Assembly: GCA_945890495.1 (NCBI GenBank) | Contig: CAMDCO010000011.1 | Location: 1 to 50,805 of the forward strand | Reading direction: 5' to 3' | DNA length: 50,805 nucleotides | Origin: Bordetella parapertussis | Lineage (GTDB): Bacteria; Pseudomonadota; Gammaproteobacteria; Burkholderiales; Thiobacillaceae | Shown here: positions 41,799 through 49,855 of the stretch, in pieces | Position numbering within the stretch: position 1 is the first letter of the stretch | Layout: every line of letters starts with the position of its first letter | Notes under the pieces: model-generated | Told to the model about the DNA's origin: nothing | What the model saw: the letters and a program-made list of their open reading frames with translations, nothing else | The model's database searches: none | Made by a program: the position numbers and the translations under genes

Positions 41799-41894
41799 CA
41801 TTGAATCACTACGGACATGTGAATCGGGCTATGCGGCCCAACGGGTGGGCGTTTGAGCGGTAGCGTTCAGCGCCAGCCATTTTTTTCATCAATT

Positions 41895-41911
41895 CTGGAA
41901 CGATCGGTTCA
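41895..41911. promoter_or_regulatory. TetR-type operator 2 of the AhpD-like gene
   Basis: TGGAACGATCGGTTCA: arms TGGAAC and GGTTCA with spacer GATC, same geometry as the other three sites with two mismatches from symmetry. It lies 27 bases before the AhpD-like ATG, between the promoter and the AGGAG ribosome site. Confidence 0.5.
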
Positions 41912-41937
41912 GTTTAAACCTTACAGGAGTCCGCCCC

Positions 41938-42507
41938 ATGCAAGCCGAATACAAACTCACCCTCTCCGCCGTCAATCCCGACCAGGCCGAACCGCTGGCA
42001 ATGGCCAGAATGGAAGACGCCCTGAACAAGCTGGGCTTCATTCCCAATATGTACGGCGTCATGGCCAACTCGCCCGGCCTGCTCGATACCTATATCCACG
42101 GCTACAACCGCTTCCGCGAGTTGTCCGGCTTCACCCCCGCCGAACAGGAAGTGGTGCTGCTCGCCATCAGCCGCGAGAACAGCTGCACCTATTGCGTCGC
42201 CGCCCACAGCTTCCTGGCCGACAAGATGTCCGGCGTACCGGTGGAAGTGACCGATGCGATTCGTGACGGTGCCCCGATCCCCGACACGCGACTGGCCGCC
42301 TTGCACGACTTCGCCCGCGCCTTGGTGACGAAACGCGGATTGCCCAGCCAGACCGATGTCCAGGCCTTCCTCGCCGCCGGTTACAGCGAGCGGCAGATAT
42401 TGGAAATCGTGCTGGCCATCGCGGTGAAAACCCTCAGCAACTATGCCAACCACCTGTTCCACACCCCGCTGGATGGCATGTTCGCCGAACGGGCCTGGTC
42501 AGATTGA
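41938..42507 (+). CDS. AhpD-like / carboxymuconolactone decarboxylase-family peroxidase
   Basis: A 189-residue alpha-helical protein of the uncharacterised peroxidase-related/CMD family. The AhpD-type redox site is present: Cys83 and Cys86 with His90 in ENSCTYCVAAHSF, preceded by the proton-relay Glu in LSGFTPAEQEVVLLAIS. LEIVLAIAVKTLSNYANHLF is the C-terminal core helix pair. It likely reduces organic peroxides or similar oxidants with a dithiol partner. ATG 41938 has an AGGAG site. Two TetR-type operators lie upstream, so expression is probably induced by whatever inactivates the adjacent NemR-like repressor. Confidence 0.9.
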   Translation: MQAEYKLTLSAVNPDQAEPLAMARMEDALNKLGFIPNMYGVMANSPGLLDTYIHGYNRFRELSGFTPAEQEVVLLAISRENSCTYCVAAHSFLADKMSGVPVEVTDAIRDGAPIPDTRLAALHDFARALVTKRGLPSQTDVQAFLAAGYSERQILEIVLAIAVKTLSNYANHLFHTPLDGMFAERAWSD

Positions 42508-42535
42508 AAGAGCCTCCTCATGGAACAGAAAAAAA

Positions 42536-42547
42536 TTGTCAGGAATC
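42536..42547 (+). promoter_or_regulatory. Candidate ECF sigma -35 element (TTGTCAGGAATC), site 2
   Basis: Exact repeat of 40822-40833, 68 bases before the DUF2934 start. It would place the DUF2934/GH133/GH63 operon under the ECF sigma encoded at 40.1 kb. A small overlapping frame (42520-42618) could also use these bases as codons, so the call is tentative. Confidence 0.4.
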
Positions 42548-42614
42548 CCCCATCATCGTCGACCAACGGACAGCGGTATGAATCAACCACGGTACCCACC
42601 ATGAGGAGAACAAC

Positions 42615-42824
42615 ATGAAAACTACGCGCAAGACAGCCACGGTGCCGAACGAGCCCCGTACCGACGCCAGCGGCGAACTCCCGGCATCCATCGATGGTGT
42701 CCAGGCGCACATCGCCGAGATGGCCTATTTCCTGGCGGAACAGCGCGGCTTCACACCCGGCTCCGAGATGGAAGACTGGCTGGTGGCTGAGGCGCAACTG
42801 CAGGCTCGGTCGGACAACGCCTGA
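42615..42824 (+). CDS. DUF2934 small protein
   Basis: A 69-residue protein with the DUF2934 core at about 29-62: VQAHIAEMAYFLAEQRGFTP followed by GSEMEDWLVAEAQL, the family pattern of an aromatic helix, a G-X-P/D turn and a final acidic W-L helix. The N-terminal 28 residues are Lys/Thr-rich and disordered-looking. The function is unknown; the family often lies beside glycogen, trehalose or stress genes, as here. ATG 42615 has a GAGGAGAA site. The gap to GH133 is 65 bases. Confidence 0.85.
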   Translation: MKTTRKTATVPNEPRTDASGELPASIDGVQAHIAEMAYFLAEQRGFTPGSEMEDWLVAEAQLQARSDNA

Positions 42825-42889
42825 CGCCGCTTGGCAACTTTATCCCGCGCGACCATGCACTGCGCGGCAATGCCACTTTGGAGAACGGT

Positions 42890-44938
42890 GTGGAACAGGC
42901 CCTCCCGCAACGCATTCATTTCGGCCGCGAGGTCTGCAACGACTTGGAGCAGGCCGAGCGCCGGGAATGGTGGCTCGCCAACGGCCTCGGTGGCTACGCC
43001 TCAGGCACCGTGGCGGGGACGCTCACCCGGCGTTATCACGGCCTGCTGGTGGTGCCGCTCGCGCGTGGCTCGACGGGCCGTTCCCTGGTCTTCGCCAAGG
43101 CCGACGCCACGCTGATCCTCGGTGACACGCCGCACCCCTTGCATACCAACCGCTGGACAGGCGGCGCTATCGAGCCACGCGGCTACCTGCATCTGGAATC
43201 CTTTCATCTGGACGGTCGCCTGCCGGTGTGGCGCTACGCCATCGGTGAGGTTCGGCTGGAAGCGCGCATCTGGATGGAAGCCGGCGCCAACACCACCTGC
43301 CTGGCCTGGCGCCTGCTGTCCGAACATGCCGATGCCGAACGCCCGCATCTGACTGTCCGGCTGCTGGTTGACGCGCGGGACCATCACGGGCAGACCCGCG
43401 TGGGCGATTTCGAGCTCGATGTGGCACAAACGGCGAGTGAATTGCGCGTGACCCTGCCCCAGGGCGCGCCCCTGCGCTTCCGCAGCCGCTGTGGCCGTTT
43501 CACGGCGGACAAGACCTGGATCGAGCGCTTCGACCTCCCCGTGGAGCGGGCGCGCGGCCTGCCGGATCGGGACGATCATCTGTGCGTGGGCGAGGTGCGC
43601 CTGCCGCTGCATTCCGGCGAATGGGTGGGTTTCGTCGCTTCGCTGGAAACCGACCCGTCGCCCTATCTCGGCGAATCCCTGCGCCAGCGCCATTTTCAGG
43701 ATGCCAGCCTGCTGCGCCAGGCCAAGGTGCAATCTTCCTGTTTGGCCAATGCCCCGACCTGGGTCGACCAACTGGTGCTGGCCGCTTGCACTTTTTTGAT
43801 CAAGCGGCCCATGCCAGACGGCGCTCGCGGCGTCTCGGTCATCGCCGGTTATCCGTGGTTCGGCGAATGGGGCCGCGACACCTTCATCGCGCTGGCGGGC
43901 CTGACGCTGCCCGCGCATCGCCATGACGAGGCGCGCCAGATTCTGGAAAGCTGGGCGGCTTACCTCGATGCCGGCCAGCTTCCCAACCATTTCCCGGAAA
44001 GCACCACTTCGGACTTCATCTCGCCGGAGTACAACTCGGCGGATGCCGCGCTCTGGTATGTGGAGGCCTGGCGCGCCTACATCGAGGCCAGTCAAGACCT
44101 CGCCGCCCTGAAGCGCCACTATCCCGCCCTGTGCGGCATTGTCGATTTCCATGTGCGCGGCACGCGCCACGGCATCGGCCTGGACCCAGTCGATGGCCTG
44201 CTCCGGGCCGGCACGGCAGAAACTCAACTGACCTGGATGGATGCGCGGGTGGATGGCCGCCCGGTGACGCCGCGCATGGGCAAGCCGGTGGAACTGAACG
44301 CGCTCTGGTTCAACGCCCTCATGAGCCTGGCGGAATTCGCCGATCTGCTGGATGAAGGCTCGGAACCCTTCGCCACCCTGGCCGGCCAGGCGAAGCGGAG
44401 TTTCAGGCGCTTCCTGCGCGCCGACGGCGCGGGTCTGTACGACGTATTGGACGGCCCCGCGGGCGTGGACGCCAGCGTGCGTCCCAACCAGATTTTCGCG
44501 GTATCGCTACCCCATTCCCCGCTCGATGCCGAAGATCAGGCCGCCGTGGCGCGCATCGTCGGCAGTCGGCTGCTCACTTCCTGTGGCCTGCGCACCCTGG
44601 ACCCTTTGGACCCTGCCTACCGGTCCCGCTACGAAGGCGATGTACCAAGCCGCGATGCGGCCTATCATCAGGGCCCGGCCTGGGCCTGGCTGCTGCCGCA
44701 CTACGCGCTGGCGCTGTACAAAGTCAGTGGCGATGCGGCCTACGCCCAGTCCCTGCTGGAACCCTTGGCCGATCATCTGGCCGATGCCGGTCTGGGTTCG
44801 TTCAGCGAACTGTTCGATGCTGAACCGCCGCACACGCCGCGCGGTGCGCCGGCCCAGGCCTGGTCGGTGGCCTGCGCCTTGCAGGCCTGGTGTCAACTGG
44901 AGCAGGCCCGAAACGAGAGAGAACGCCATGTCCCCTGA
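42890..44938 (+). CDS. Amylo-alpha-1,6-glucosidase (GH133 glycogen debranching enzyme)
   Basis: A 682-residue GDE_C-type enzyme removing alpha-1,6-linked glucose at glycogen branch stubs. The N-terminal beta-rich domain begins with [20 protein letters not shown] and [12 protein letters not shown]. The (alpha/alpha)6 barrel has the signature [19 protein letters not shown] (about 320), [34 protein letters not shown] (catalytic-acid region), [13 protein letters not shown], and [20 protein letters not shown]. The start is GTG 42890 because GGAG lies at ideal distance; TTG 42878 is possible. The last 11 bases overlap the next gene. No GH13 4-alpha-glucanotransferase domain is present, as expected for the short bacterial type. 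Confidence 0.93.
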   Translation: MEQALPQRIHFGREVCNDLEQAERREWWLANGLGGYASGTVAGTLTRRYHGLLVVPLARGSTGRSLVFAKADATLILGDTPHPLHTNRWTGGAIEPRGYLHLESFHLDGRLPVWRYAIGEVRLEARIWMEAGANTTCLAWRLLSEHADAERPHLTVRLLVDARDHHGQTRVGDFELDVAQTASELRVTLPQGAPLRFRSRCGRFTADKTWIERFDLPVERARGLPDRDDHLCVGEVRLPLHSGEWVGFVASLETDPSPYLGESLRQRHFQDASLLRQAKVQSSCLANAPTWVDQLVLAACTFLIKRPMPDGARGVSVIAGYPWFGEWGRDTFIALAGLTLPAHRHDEARQILESWAAYLDAGQLPNHFPESTTSDFISPEYNSADAALWYVEAWRAYIEASQDLAALKRHYPALCGIVDFHVRGTRHGIGLDPVDGLLRAGTAETQLTWMDARVDGRPVTPRMGKPVELNALWFNALMSLAEFADLLDEGSEPFATLAGQAKRSFRRFLRADGAGLYDVLDGPAGVDASVRPNQIFAVSLPHSPLDAEDQAAVARIVGSRLLTSCGLRTLDPLDPAYRSRYEGDVPSRDAAYHQGPAWAWLLPHYALALYKVSGDAAYAQSLLEPLADHLADAGLGSFSELFDAEPPHTPRGAPAQAWSVACALQAWCQLEQARNERERHVP

Positions 44939-47579
44939 CCTAGACAAGATCGAACAACAGCGTCTGGACGAACAGAACGCCGGCCGGCAGCCCTGGAATC
45001 TCTGGGGGCCCTACCTCGGCGAGCGCCAGTGGGGCACGGTGCGCGAGGACTACAGCCCGCACGGCAACGCTTGGGCGTATTTTCCGCACGACCATGCGCG
45101 CAGCCGCGCTTACCGCTGGGGCGAGGATGGTCTGGCGGGAATGAGTGACCGGCAACAGCGTCTTTGCCTGGCCCTGGCGCTCTGGAACGGCAAGGATCCG
45201 ATCCTGAAGGAACGCTTGTTTGGTCTGACCAACGATGAGGGTAACCACGGCGAGGATGTTAAGGAGCTGTACTACTACCTTGATGCCACGCCGACCCATT
45301 CCTATTTGAAATTCCTCTACAAATACCCTCAGGCCGAATTTCCCTACGCCGATCTGGTGGCGGAGAACCGCCGGCGCGACAAGTCGGCGCCCGAGTACGA
45401 ACTGCTCGACACCGGGGTATTCGACGAAAACCGCTATTTCGATGTCTTCGTGGAATATGCCAAGGCCGGCGTGCGGGACATCCTGATGCGCATCAGCGTG
45501 CACAATCGCGGCCCCGTGGCGGCGACCATCCATGTCCTGCCCCAACTCTGGTTCCGTAACACCTGGGCCTGGGACAACACGCCGCAACGCCCGCGCATCG
45601 CCTCCGCCGGGCCGGGCCATGCGATCGCCAGCCATACCCAGTTGAAGCCGTACCACTGGTATGCCGAAGGTGAACCGCCGCTGCTGTTCTGCGATAACGA
45701 GACCAATCCCCGGCGCCACTACGGCATGACGACGCCGGGTCACTTCAAAGACGCCTTTCACGACCATGTGGTTCACGGCTGCGACCAGGCCATATCGCCG
45801 CAAGGCGCGGGCACCAAGGCCGCTGCCCACTATGTCCGGGACATCCCGTCCGGCGGATGCGCCGAGTTACGCGTGCGCCTGTCGCAGGAGGCGCACGACG
45901 CGCCCTTCACCGATTTTGATGCCCTGATGGAAACCCGGCGCGCGGAGGCCGATGCCTTTTACGCCGCCCTGCAGACCGGCATCGACGACGAGGAGGCCAA
46001 ACGGGTTCAGCGCCAGGCGCTGGCCGGGATGATCTGGTCAAAGCAGTTCTACAACATCGATATTCCCCACTGGCTCAAGGGTGATCCCGCCATGCCGGCA
46101 CCGCCAGCCGAGCGGCACTGCGGTCGCAACCGCGACTGGGAACATCTCAACAACGCCGACATCATTTCGATGCCGGATAAATGGGAATATCCCTGGTACG
46201 CGGCCTGGGACCTGGCATTTCAGTGCCTGCCTCTGGCCTTGGTCGATCCCGAATTCGCCAAAGGCCAGCTGATTCTGCTCACCCGCGAGTGGTACATGCA
46301 CCCCAATGGCCAACTACCCGCCTACGAGTGGGCCTTCGGCGATGTCAACCCGCCGGTGCACGCCTGGGCCACCTGGGAGGTTTATCGCATTGACCGCGAC
46401 CGGCGCGGCGGCCAGGGCGATCTGGCCTTCCTCGAACGGGTCTTTCACAAGCTGATGCTCAACTTTACTTGGTGGGTGAACCGCAAGGACGCCGATGGCC
46501 GCAATGTCTTCCAGGGTGGCTTTCTCGGGCTCGACAACATCGGGGTATTCGACCGCAGCGCGCCGCTGCCCACTGGCGGTCATATCGACCAGGCCGACGG
46601 CACCAGCTGGATGGCCATGTACTCGCTCAACCTCATGCGCATCGCCTTGGAACTGGCGTTGCACAACCCGGTTTACGAAGACATCGCGACCAAGTTCTTC
46701 GAGCATTTCCTTTACATCGCCGCCGCCATGAACAATATCGGCGGCGAAGGTATCGGCCTCTGGGATGACGGCGACAAGTTTTTCTATGATGTGCTCAGCC
46801 TGCCTGGCGGCCACAAGCAGCCCATCAAGATCCGTTCCATCGTCGGCCTGATCCCCCTGTTCGCCGTCGAGGTGCTGGAACCCGAAACCCTGGACCGCTT
46901 ACCCGAATTCAAACGCCGACTGGAATGGTTCCTCAAATACGACCCCGAGATCGCCGCCTTGGTGTCTCATTGGGATGTGCCGGGGTTAGGCGCCACCCGC
47001 CTGCTGTCACTGCTGCGTGGCTACCGCATGAAGCGACTCTTGACGCGCATGCTGGACGAGACGGAGTTTCTCTCTGACTTTGGTATCCGAGCCATGTCGC
47101 GGGCCCACGCCGACCAGCCCTATCGCTTCGACTGCGACGGCGAATCGGTGACGGTAGGCTACTGGCCCGCCGAGTCGGAATCCGGCCTGTTCGGTGGCAA
47201 CTCCAATTGGCGCGGCCCGATCTGGTTCCCCATCAACTACCTGTTGATCAATTCGCTACGCCGTTTCCACGATTACTACGGCGACGAATTCCGTGTCGAA
47301 TACCCCACCGGCTCGGGCCAATTGCATTCGCTGAGCGAGATCGCCGATGAACTCGGCCGCCGCCTGGTCAGTATCTTCACGCGCGATGGCAACGGCCGAC
47401 GGCCCGTATTCGGCGATCTGGAAAAACCACAGCAGGACGACCATTTCCGCGATCTCATCCTGTTTCACGAGTATTTCCACGGCGACAGCGGGCGCGGCCT
47501 TGGTGCCTCCCACCAGACCGGTTGGACAGGTCTGGTCGCCAACCTGATTCAGCACCTGAAGCAACGGAGAACCTCATGA
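44928..47579 (+). CDS. GH63-type (MGH1) alpha-glucosidase
   Basis: An 883-residue glycoside hydrolase of the mannosyl-oligosaccharide-glucosidase/YgjK type. An N-terminal domain ([40 protein letters not shown]) precedes an (alpha/alpha)6 barrel with [20 protein letters not shown] (about 415), [50 protein letters not shown] and [20 protein letters not shown] (about 760). No signal peptide is seen, so it is probably cytosolic and acts on glucosylated oligosaccharides or glucosylglycerate-like solutes (inference). It overlaps the GH133 gene by 11 bases; ATG 44928 follows GAGAGAGAA. Confidence 0.9.
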   Translation: MSPDLDKIEQQRLDEQNAGRQPWNLWGPYLGERQWGTVREDYSPHGNAWAYFPHDHARSRAYRWGEDGLAGMSDRQQRLCLALALWNGKDPILKERLFGLTNDEGNHGEDVKELYYYLDATPTHSYLKFLYKYPQAEFPYADLVAENRRRDKSAPEYELLDTGVFDENRYFDVFVEYAKAGVRDILMRISVHNRGPVAATIHVLPQLWFRNTWAWDNTPQRPRIASAGPGHAIASHTQLKPYHWYAEGEPPLLFCDNETNPRRHYGMTTPGHFKDAFHDHVVHGCDQAISPQGAGTKAAAHYVRDIPSGGCAELRVRLSQEAHDAPFTDFDALMETRRAEADAFYAALQTGIDDEEAKRVQRQALAGMIWSKQFYNIDIPHWLKGDPAMPAPPAERHCGRNRDWEHLNNADIISMPDKWEYPWYAAWDLAFQCLPLALVDPEFAKGQLILLTREWYMHPNGQLPAYEWAFGDVNPPVHAWATWEVYRIDRDRRGGQGDLAFLERVFHKLMLNFTWWVNRKDADGRNVFQGGFLGLDNIGVFDRSAPLPTGGHIDQADGTSWMAMYSLNLMRIALELALHNPVYEDIATKFFEHFLYIAAAMNNIGGEGIGLWDDGDKFFYDVLSLPGGHKQPIKIRSIVGLIPLFAVEVLEPETLDRLPEFKRRLEWFLKYDPEIAALVSHWDVPGLGATRLLSLLRGYRMKRLLTRMLDETEFLSDFGIRAMSRAHADQPYRFDCDGESVTVGYWPAESESGLFGGNSNWRGPIWFPINYLLINSLRRFHDYYGDEFRVEYPTGSGQLHSLSEIADELGRRLVSIFTRDGNGRRPVFGDLEKPQQDDHFRDLILFHEYFHGDSGRGLGASHQTGWTGLVANLIQHLKQRRTS

Positions 47580-47884
47580 AGCAATCGCTCGCCACCCCGT
47601 GCCTCGCTCTCGTCTGAACAAGCCTTCCCGTTGCCAGGCGGCAGATCCGCTCAGCGCGGTCAGCCGCGTCAGCCCCTACCCGCTGAGTGCTGAAACCACC
47701 CGGAATCTGGCGCCCATCAGCGGTTTGATCGAGACCGTACTCAACTTTCATGGCATTCATGCCATCTCAAATCATGAAACCGATTGCAGGGGCCGTCCTC
47801 GTGCCTGTCCTGGTGGTAAATGGGCAACCACGGGGGGTTGCCCCTACGCCAATGACCGTGTTGTTTCACGCTAGGTAACGCGGG
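47580..47884. other. Region between GH63 and arsM: remnant ORF start plus inverted composite repeat
   Basis: 305 bases without a full gene. The GH63 stop overlaps an ATG (47576) that opens a 13-residue frame, [13 protein letters not shown], ending at 47617; it resembles the beginning of a signal peptide cut short by a stop. From 47745 to 47871 lies the inverted copy of the composite repeat. A frame through both parts is repeat read-through. Confidence 0.7.
47745..47871. repeat. Composite palindromic repeat, short inverted copy
   Basis: The reverse complement matches 15221-15427 at both ends almost base for base (GCGTGAAACAA, then GGTCATTGGCGTAGGGG; CGGTTTCATGATTTG; CATGAATGCCATGAAAG) but lacks the central 72-80 bases found there. 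It lies immediately downstream of the arsM-like gene on that gene's strand. Confidence 0.85.
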
Positions 47885-48928
47885 CTAACAACAAGCTGAC
47901 GCATCGGCCTTGTTGTCGTCAAACGGCAGCCCGCCGCCGCAGCCCGCGTAAATGCCGTAGTGACGACTGAAGTCGCCGATGAAATCGAAATGCGGGGCAA
48001 AACGGGTCTCGTGCAACATGCGCCAGGTATTGCCGCATACCGGGAACACCCGTCCGGCCTCGATGGCATGGTGCTTGTCTAGCGTGAAGCGCTGTTCGTG
48101 TCCGTCGGAGATCCCTCCACGGTAGATCACCGCCTGGCCGTAGTCCTCGCAGTCCGGCTCCAGGCCTTCCAGCTTGAATAGCCGGTAGGTGGCGGAATGG
48201 AAGCCGATGCCCTGGGTCAGCGCCGCCAGCACCGGGTCGGTGACGACGATGGGGCGGTCTTCCACCAGGCGCGGGTCGGTGAAACCGTGTCGGCGCGCCA
48301 GATGCTGGAAGTCGTTCCAGTACAGCGCGCCGCCCAGGCATTCGCCGTACAGCACCGGATCGTTGCGCAGCGCCGAAGGCACCCGGCGGTCGGCGTAGAC
48401 ATCGGAAAAATAAAACTCGCCGCCCGGCTTGAGCAGGCGATGCACCTCGCGCAGCACGGCGTCCTTGTCGGGGGACAGGTTCACCACGCAGTTCGACACC
48501 ACTACATCGAAGCTGGCATCTTCCAGCCCCAGTTGATCCAGATGCTCGATATAGCCGAGGTGGAATTCGACATTGTCGCGCGCATAACCGAACGCTTCGC
48601 GGTGATAGGCGCGGTGCTTGGCGGCGACTTCCAGTTGTTCCTCGGTCATGTCCACGCCCACCACCTGGCCGGTCTCGCCGACCATCTGCGCCAGGGCATA
48701 GACATCGCGCCCCGAGCCGCAGCCCAGGTCGAGCACGCGGCAGCCGTTCAGCAAGGCCGGTGCGACCAGGCCGCAGCCGTAATAACGCGACATCACTTCC
48801 GGGTGGATGCGCGCCAGCAACGGCTTCAGCCATTCCGGCATCTGGCTGGCGTCGCAGCAGGCGGAGGTGCGCAGGTCCGCCGTGCTTTGTAACTGTTGAC
48901 CGTAATAGTCTTTGACGATTTCATGCAT
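47885..48928 (-). CDS. arsM: Arsenite S-adenosylmethionine methyltransferase (ArsM-like)
   Basis: A 347-residue methyltransferase of the ArsM family, which methylates As(III) stepwise to volatile or less bound forms. SAM motif CRVLDLGCGSGRDVYALAQM lies near 63-82; VGVDMTEEQLEVA is motif II; VVVSNCVVNLSPDKDAVLRE contains the arsenic-binding cysteine region; the FYFSDVYADRRVP and GECLGGALYWNDF segments are typical of ArsM. Additional cysteines occur as SACCDA (24-25), PVCGNTW, YAGCGGGLPFD and a terminal CC. ATG 48928 has an AAGGAGAA site. It ends an operon with a PiT transporter and DUF3047. The substrate is inferred from family, not shown. Confidence 0.87.
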   Translation of the reverse strand: MHEIVKDYYGQQLQSTADLRTSACCDASQMPEWLKPLLARIHPEVMSRYYGCGLVAPALLNGCRVLDLGCGSGRDVYALAQMVGETGQVVGVDMTEEQLEVAAKHRAYHREAFGYARDNVEFHLGYIEHLDQLGLEDASFDVVVSNCVVNLSPDKDAVLREVHRLLKPGGEFYFSDVYADRRVPSALRNDPVLYGECLGGALYWNDFQHLARRHGFTDPRLVEDRPIVVTDPVLAALTQGIGFHSATYRLFKLEGLEPDCEDYGQAVIYRGGISDGHEQRFTLDKHHAIEAGRVFPVCGNTWRMLHETRFAPHFDFIGDFSRHYGIYAGCGGGLPFDDNKADASACC

Positions 48929-49052
48929 GGTGTTCTCCTTGCGGCATGGAAATGGAAGAAGGTTCGGGGCAGGTACGGCGTCGGCTGCAACGCCGGTCGG
49001 GACAGAGGGTGCGCACGTAATGGCGATCCATATCGTCGAGCCGCCGCCTCAT
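48921..49052 (-). CDS. Candidate tiny cysteine-rich protein between DUF3047 and arsM
   Basis: 43 codons reading MRRRLDDMDRHYVRTLCPDR and then RCSRRRTCPEPSS, with three cysteines (CX4CX5C) in an Arg-rich setting. The ATG (49050-49052) overlaps the DUF3047 stop as ATGA, and the frame ends inside the first codons of arsM, so it would be coupled to both neighbours. I do not recognise a family. It could be a small metal(loid)-binding protein, or simply an open spacer; no separate ribosome site is obvious. Confidence 0.4.
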   Translation of the reverse strand: MRRRLDDMDRHYVRTLCPDRRCSRRRTCPEPSSISMPQGEHHA

Positions 49053-49855
49053 GGCCGGCCTCGCTTCAGAAACCGGATGTCGCCGTACCAGGCGGTTACG
49101 CGCTCGCCTGTGTTGTCTGTGTCGGTGGCGATCGCGATGCCGGTGACCGGGGGGGCGTCCTCGCCGAAAGCGGCGCGAAAATCCGCCGCGAGATCGCGCG
49201 TTTCGGTGACCCATAATCCAGCCTTATCCGCCCCGCTTTCCAGCACCACCATGCGGGAACGATCGGTGTAGGCATTGGCCTGAATGGTGCCGACGGGCTG
49301 GCGATTGTCCCAAACGTAATTCAGCGCGGCGGCAGGCACCTCCACGCCGTACAGCGTCCTAGCCAGCTTGAGCTTGGTCCGGGTCAGGAAAGACAGCCTG
49401 GCGACGTCGTAATCGAACAGCACATACAGGCGCGCGGCATAGTCGTCCCCGGCCTTGGTGGTCATGTCGGCGGTCCTGAGCGGCCGTTCGATGCGCCAGC
49501 GCCACTGGATAAGCGGGGTCTCGGCGAGATCAACCCGCAGTGGATGAATCAGGCCCGACATGGAGGCGTTCGCGTCGGCCCGGACGACCATGGCATCGCC
49601 GTCGCGCACGAGTGCGTAGCGGGTGGGCTTCGCCTTGGCCGAGGGATTGAAAGGCAGCCAGCCCGCGGGCAGTCCAGCTGCATTCGGCTCATCCGAGAAG
49701 GCGGGCGGCTCTGCCGACCCCAGTGCAGTTGCGGGCAGGAACATGCATGGCCACATGAGCAACAGGGCGGCGAGGCCGTTTGGCACGAATGATCTAATGC
49801 GGGACGTCGGCAATCGATACCCGCCAACGCCGGTCTGAGTCGCGAGCGGCTTCAT
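49049..49855 (-). CDS. DUF3047 exported protein
   Basis: A 268-residue protein. Positively charged residues and a hydrophobic stretch (NGLAALLLMWPCMFLPATALG, about 26-46) form a signal peptide. The DUF3047 core follows: AGWLPFNPSAKAKPTRYALV, DAMVVRADANASMSGLIHPL, TPLIQWRWRIERPL, DDYAARLYVLFDYD, LNYVWDNRQPVGTIQANAYT, RDLAADFRAAFGEDAPPVTG and IAIATDTDNTGE. It is predicted to be a periplasmic beta-sandwich protein of unknown function. ATG 49855 overlaps the PiT stop as ATGA. The frame runs further upstream antisense-like across the PiT gene, which I regard as accidental. Confidence 0.88.
   Translation of the reverse strand: MKPLATQTGVGGYRLPTSRIRSFVPNGLAALLLMWPCMFLPATALGSAEPPAFSDEPNAAGLPAGWLPFNPSAKAKPTRYALVRDGDAMVVRADANASMSGLIHPLRVDLAETPLIQWRWRIERPLRTADMTTKAGDDYAARLYVLFDYDVARLSFLTRTKLKLARTLYGVEVPAAALNYVWDNRQPVGTIQANAYTDRSRMVVLESGADKAGLWVTETRDLAADFRAAFGEDAPPVTGIAIATDTDNTGERVTAWYGDIRFLKRGRP

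Noticed and set aside
43001-44227. A 408-codon frame antisense to the GH133 gene
   Set aside because: Shadow frame of codon bias in the glycosidase gene; no recognisable domain.
47599-47874. A 91-codon plus-strand frame between GH63 and arsM
   Set aside because: Its second half is entirely the inverted composite repeat, and the first half has no motif or ribosome site.
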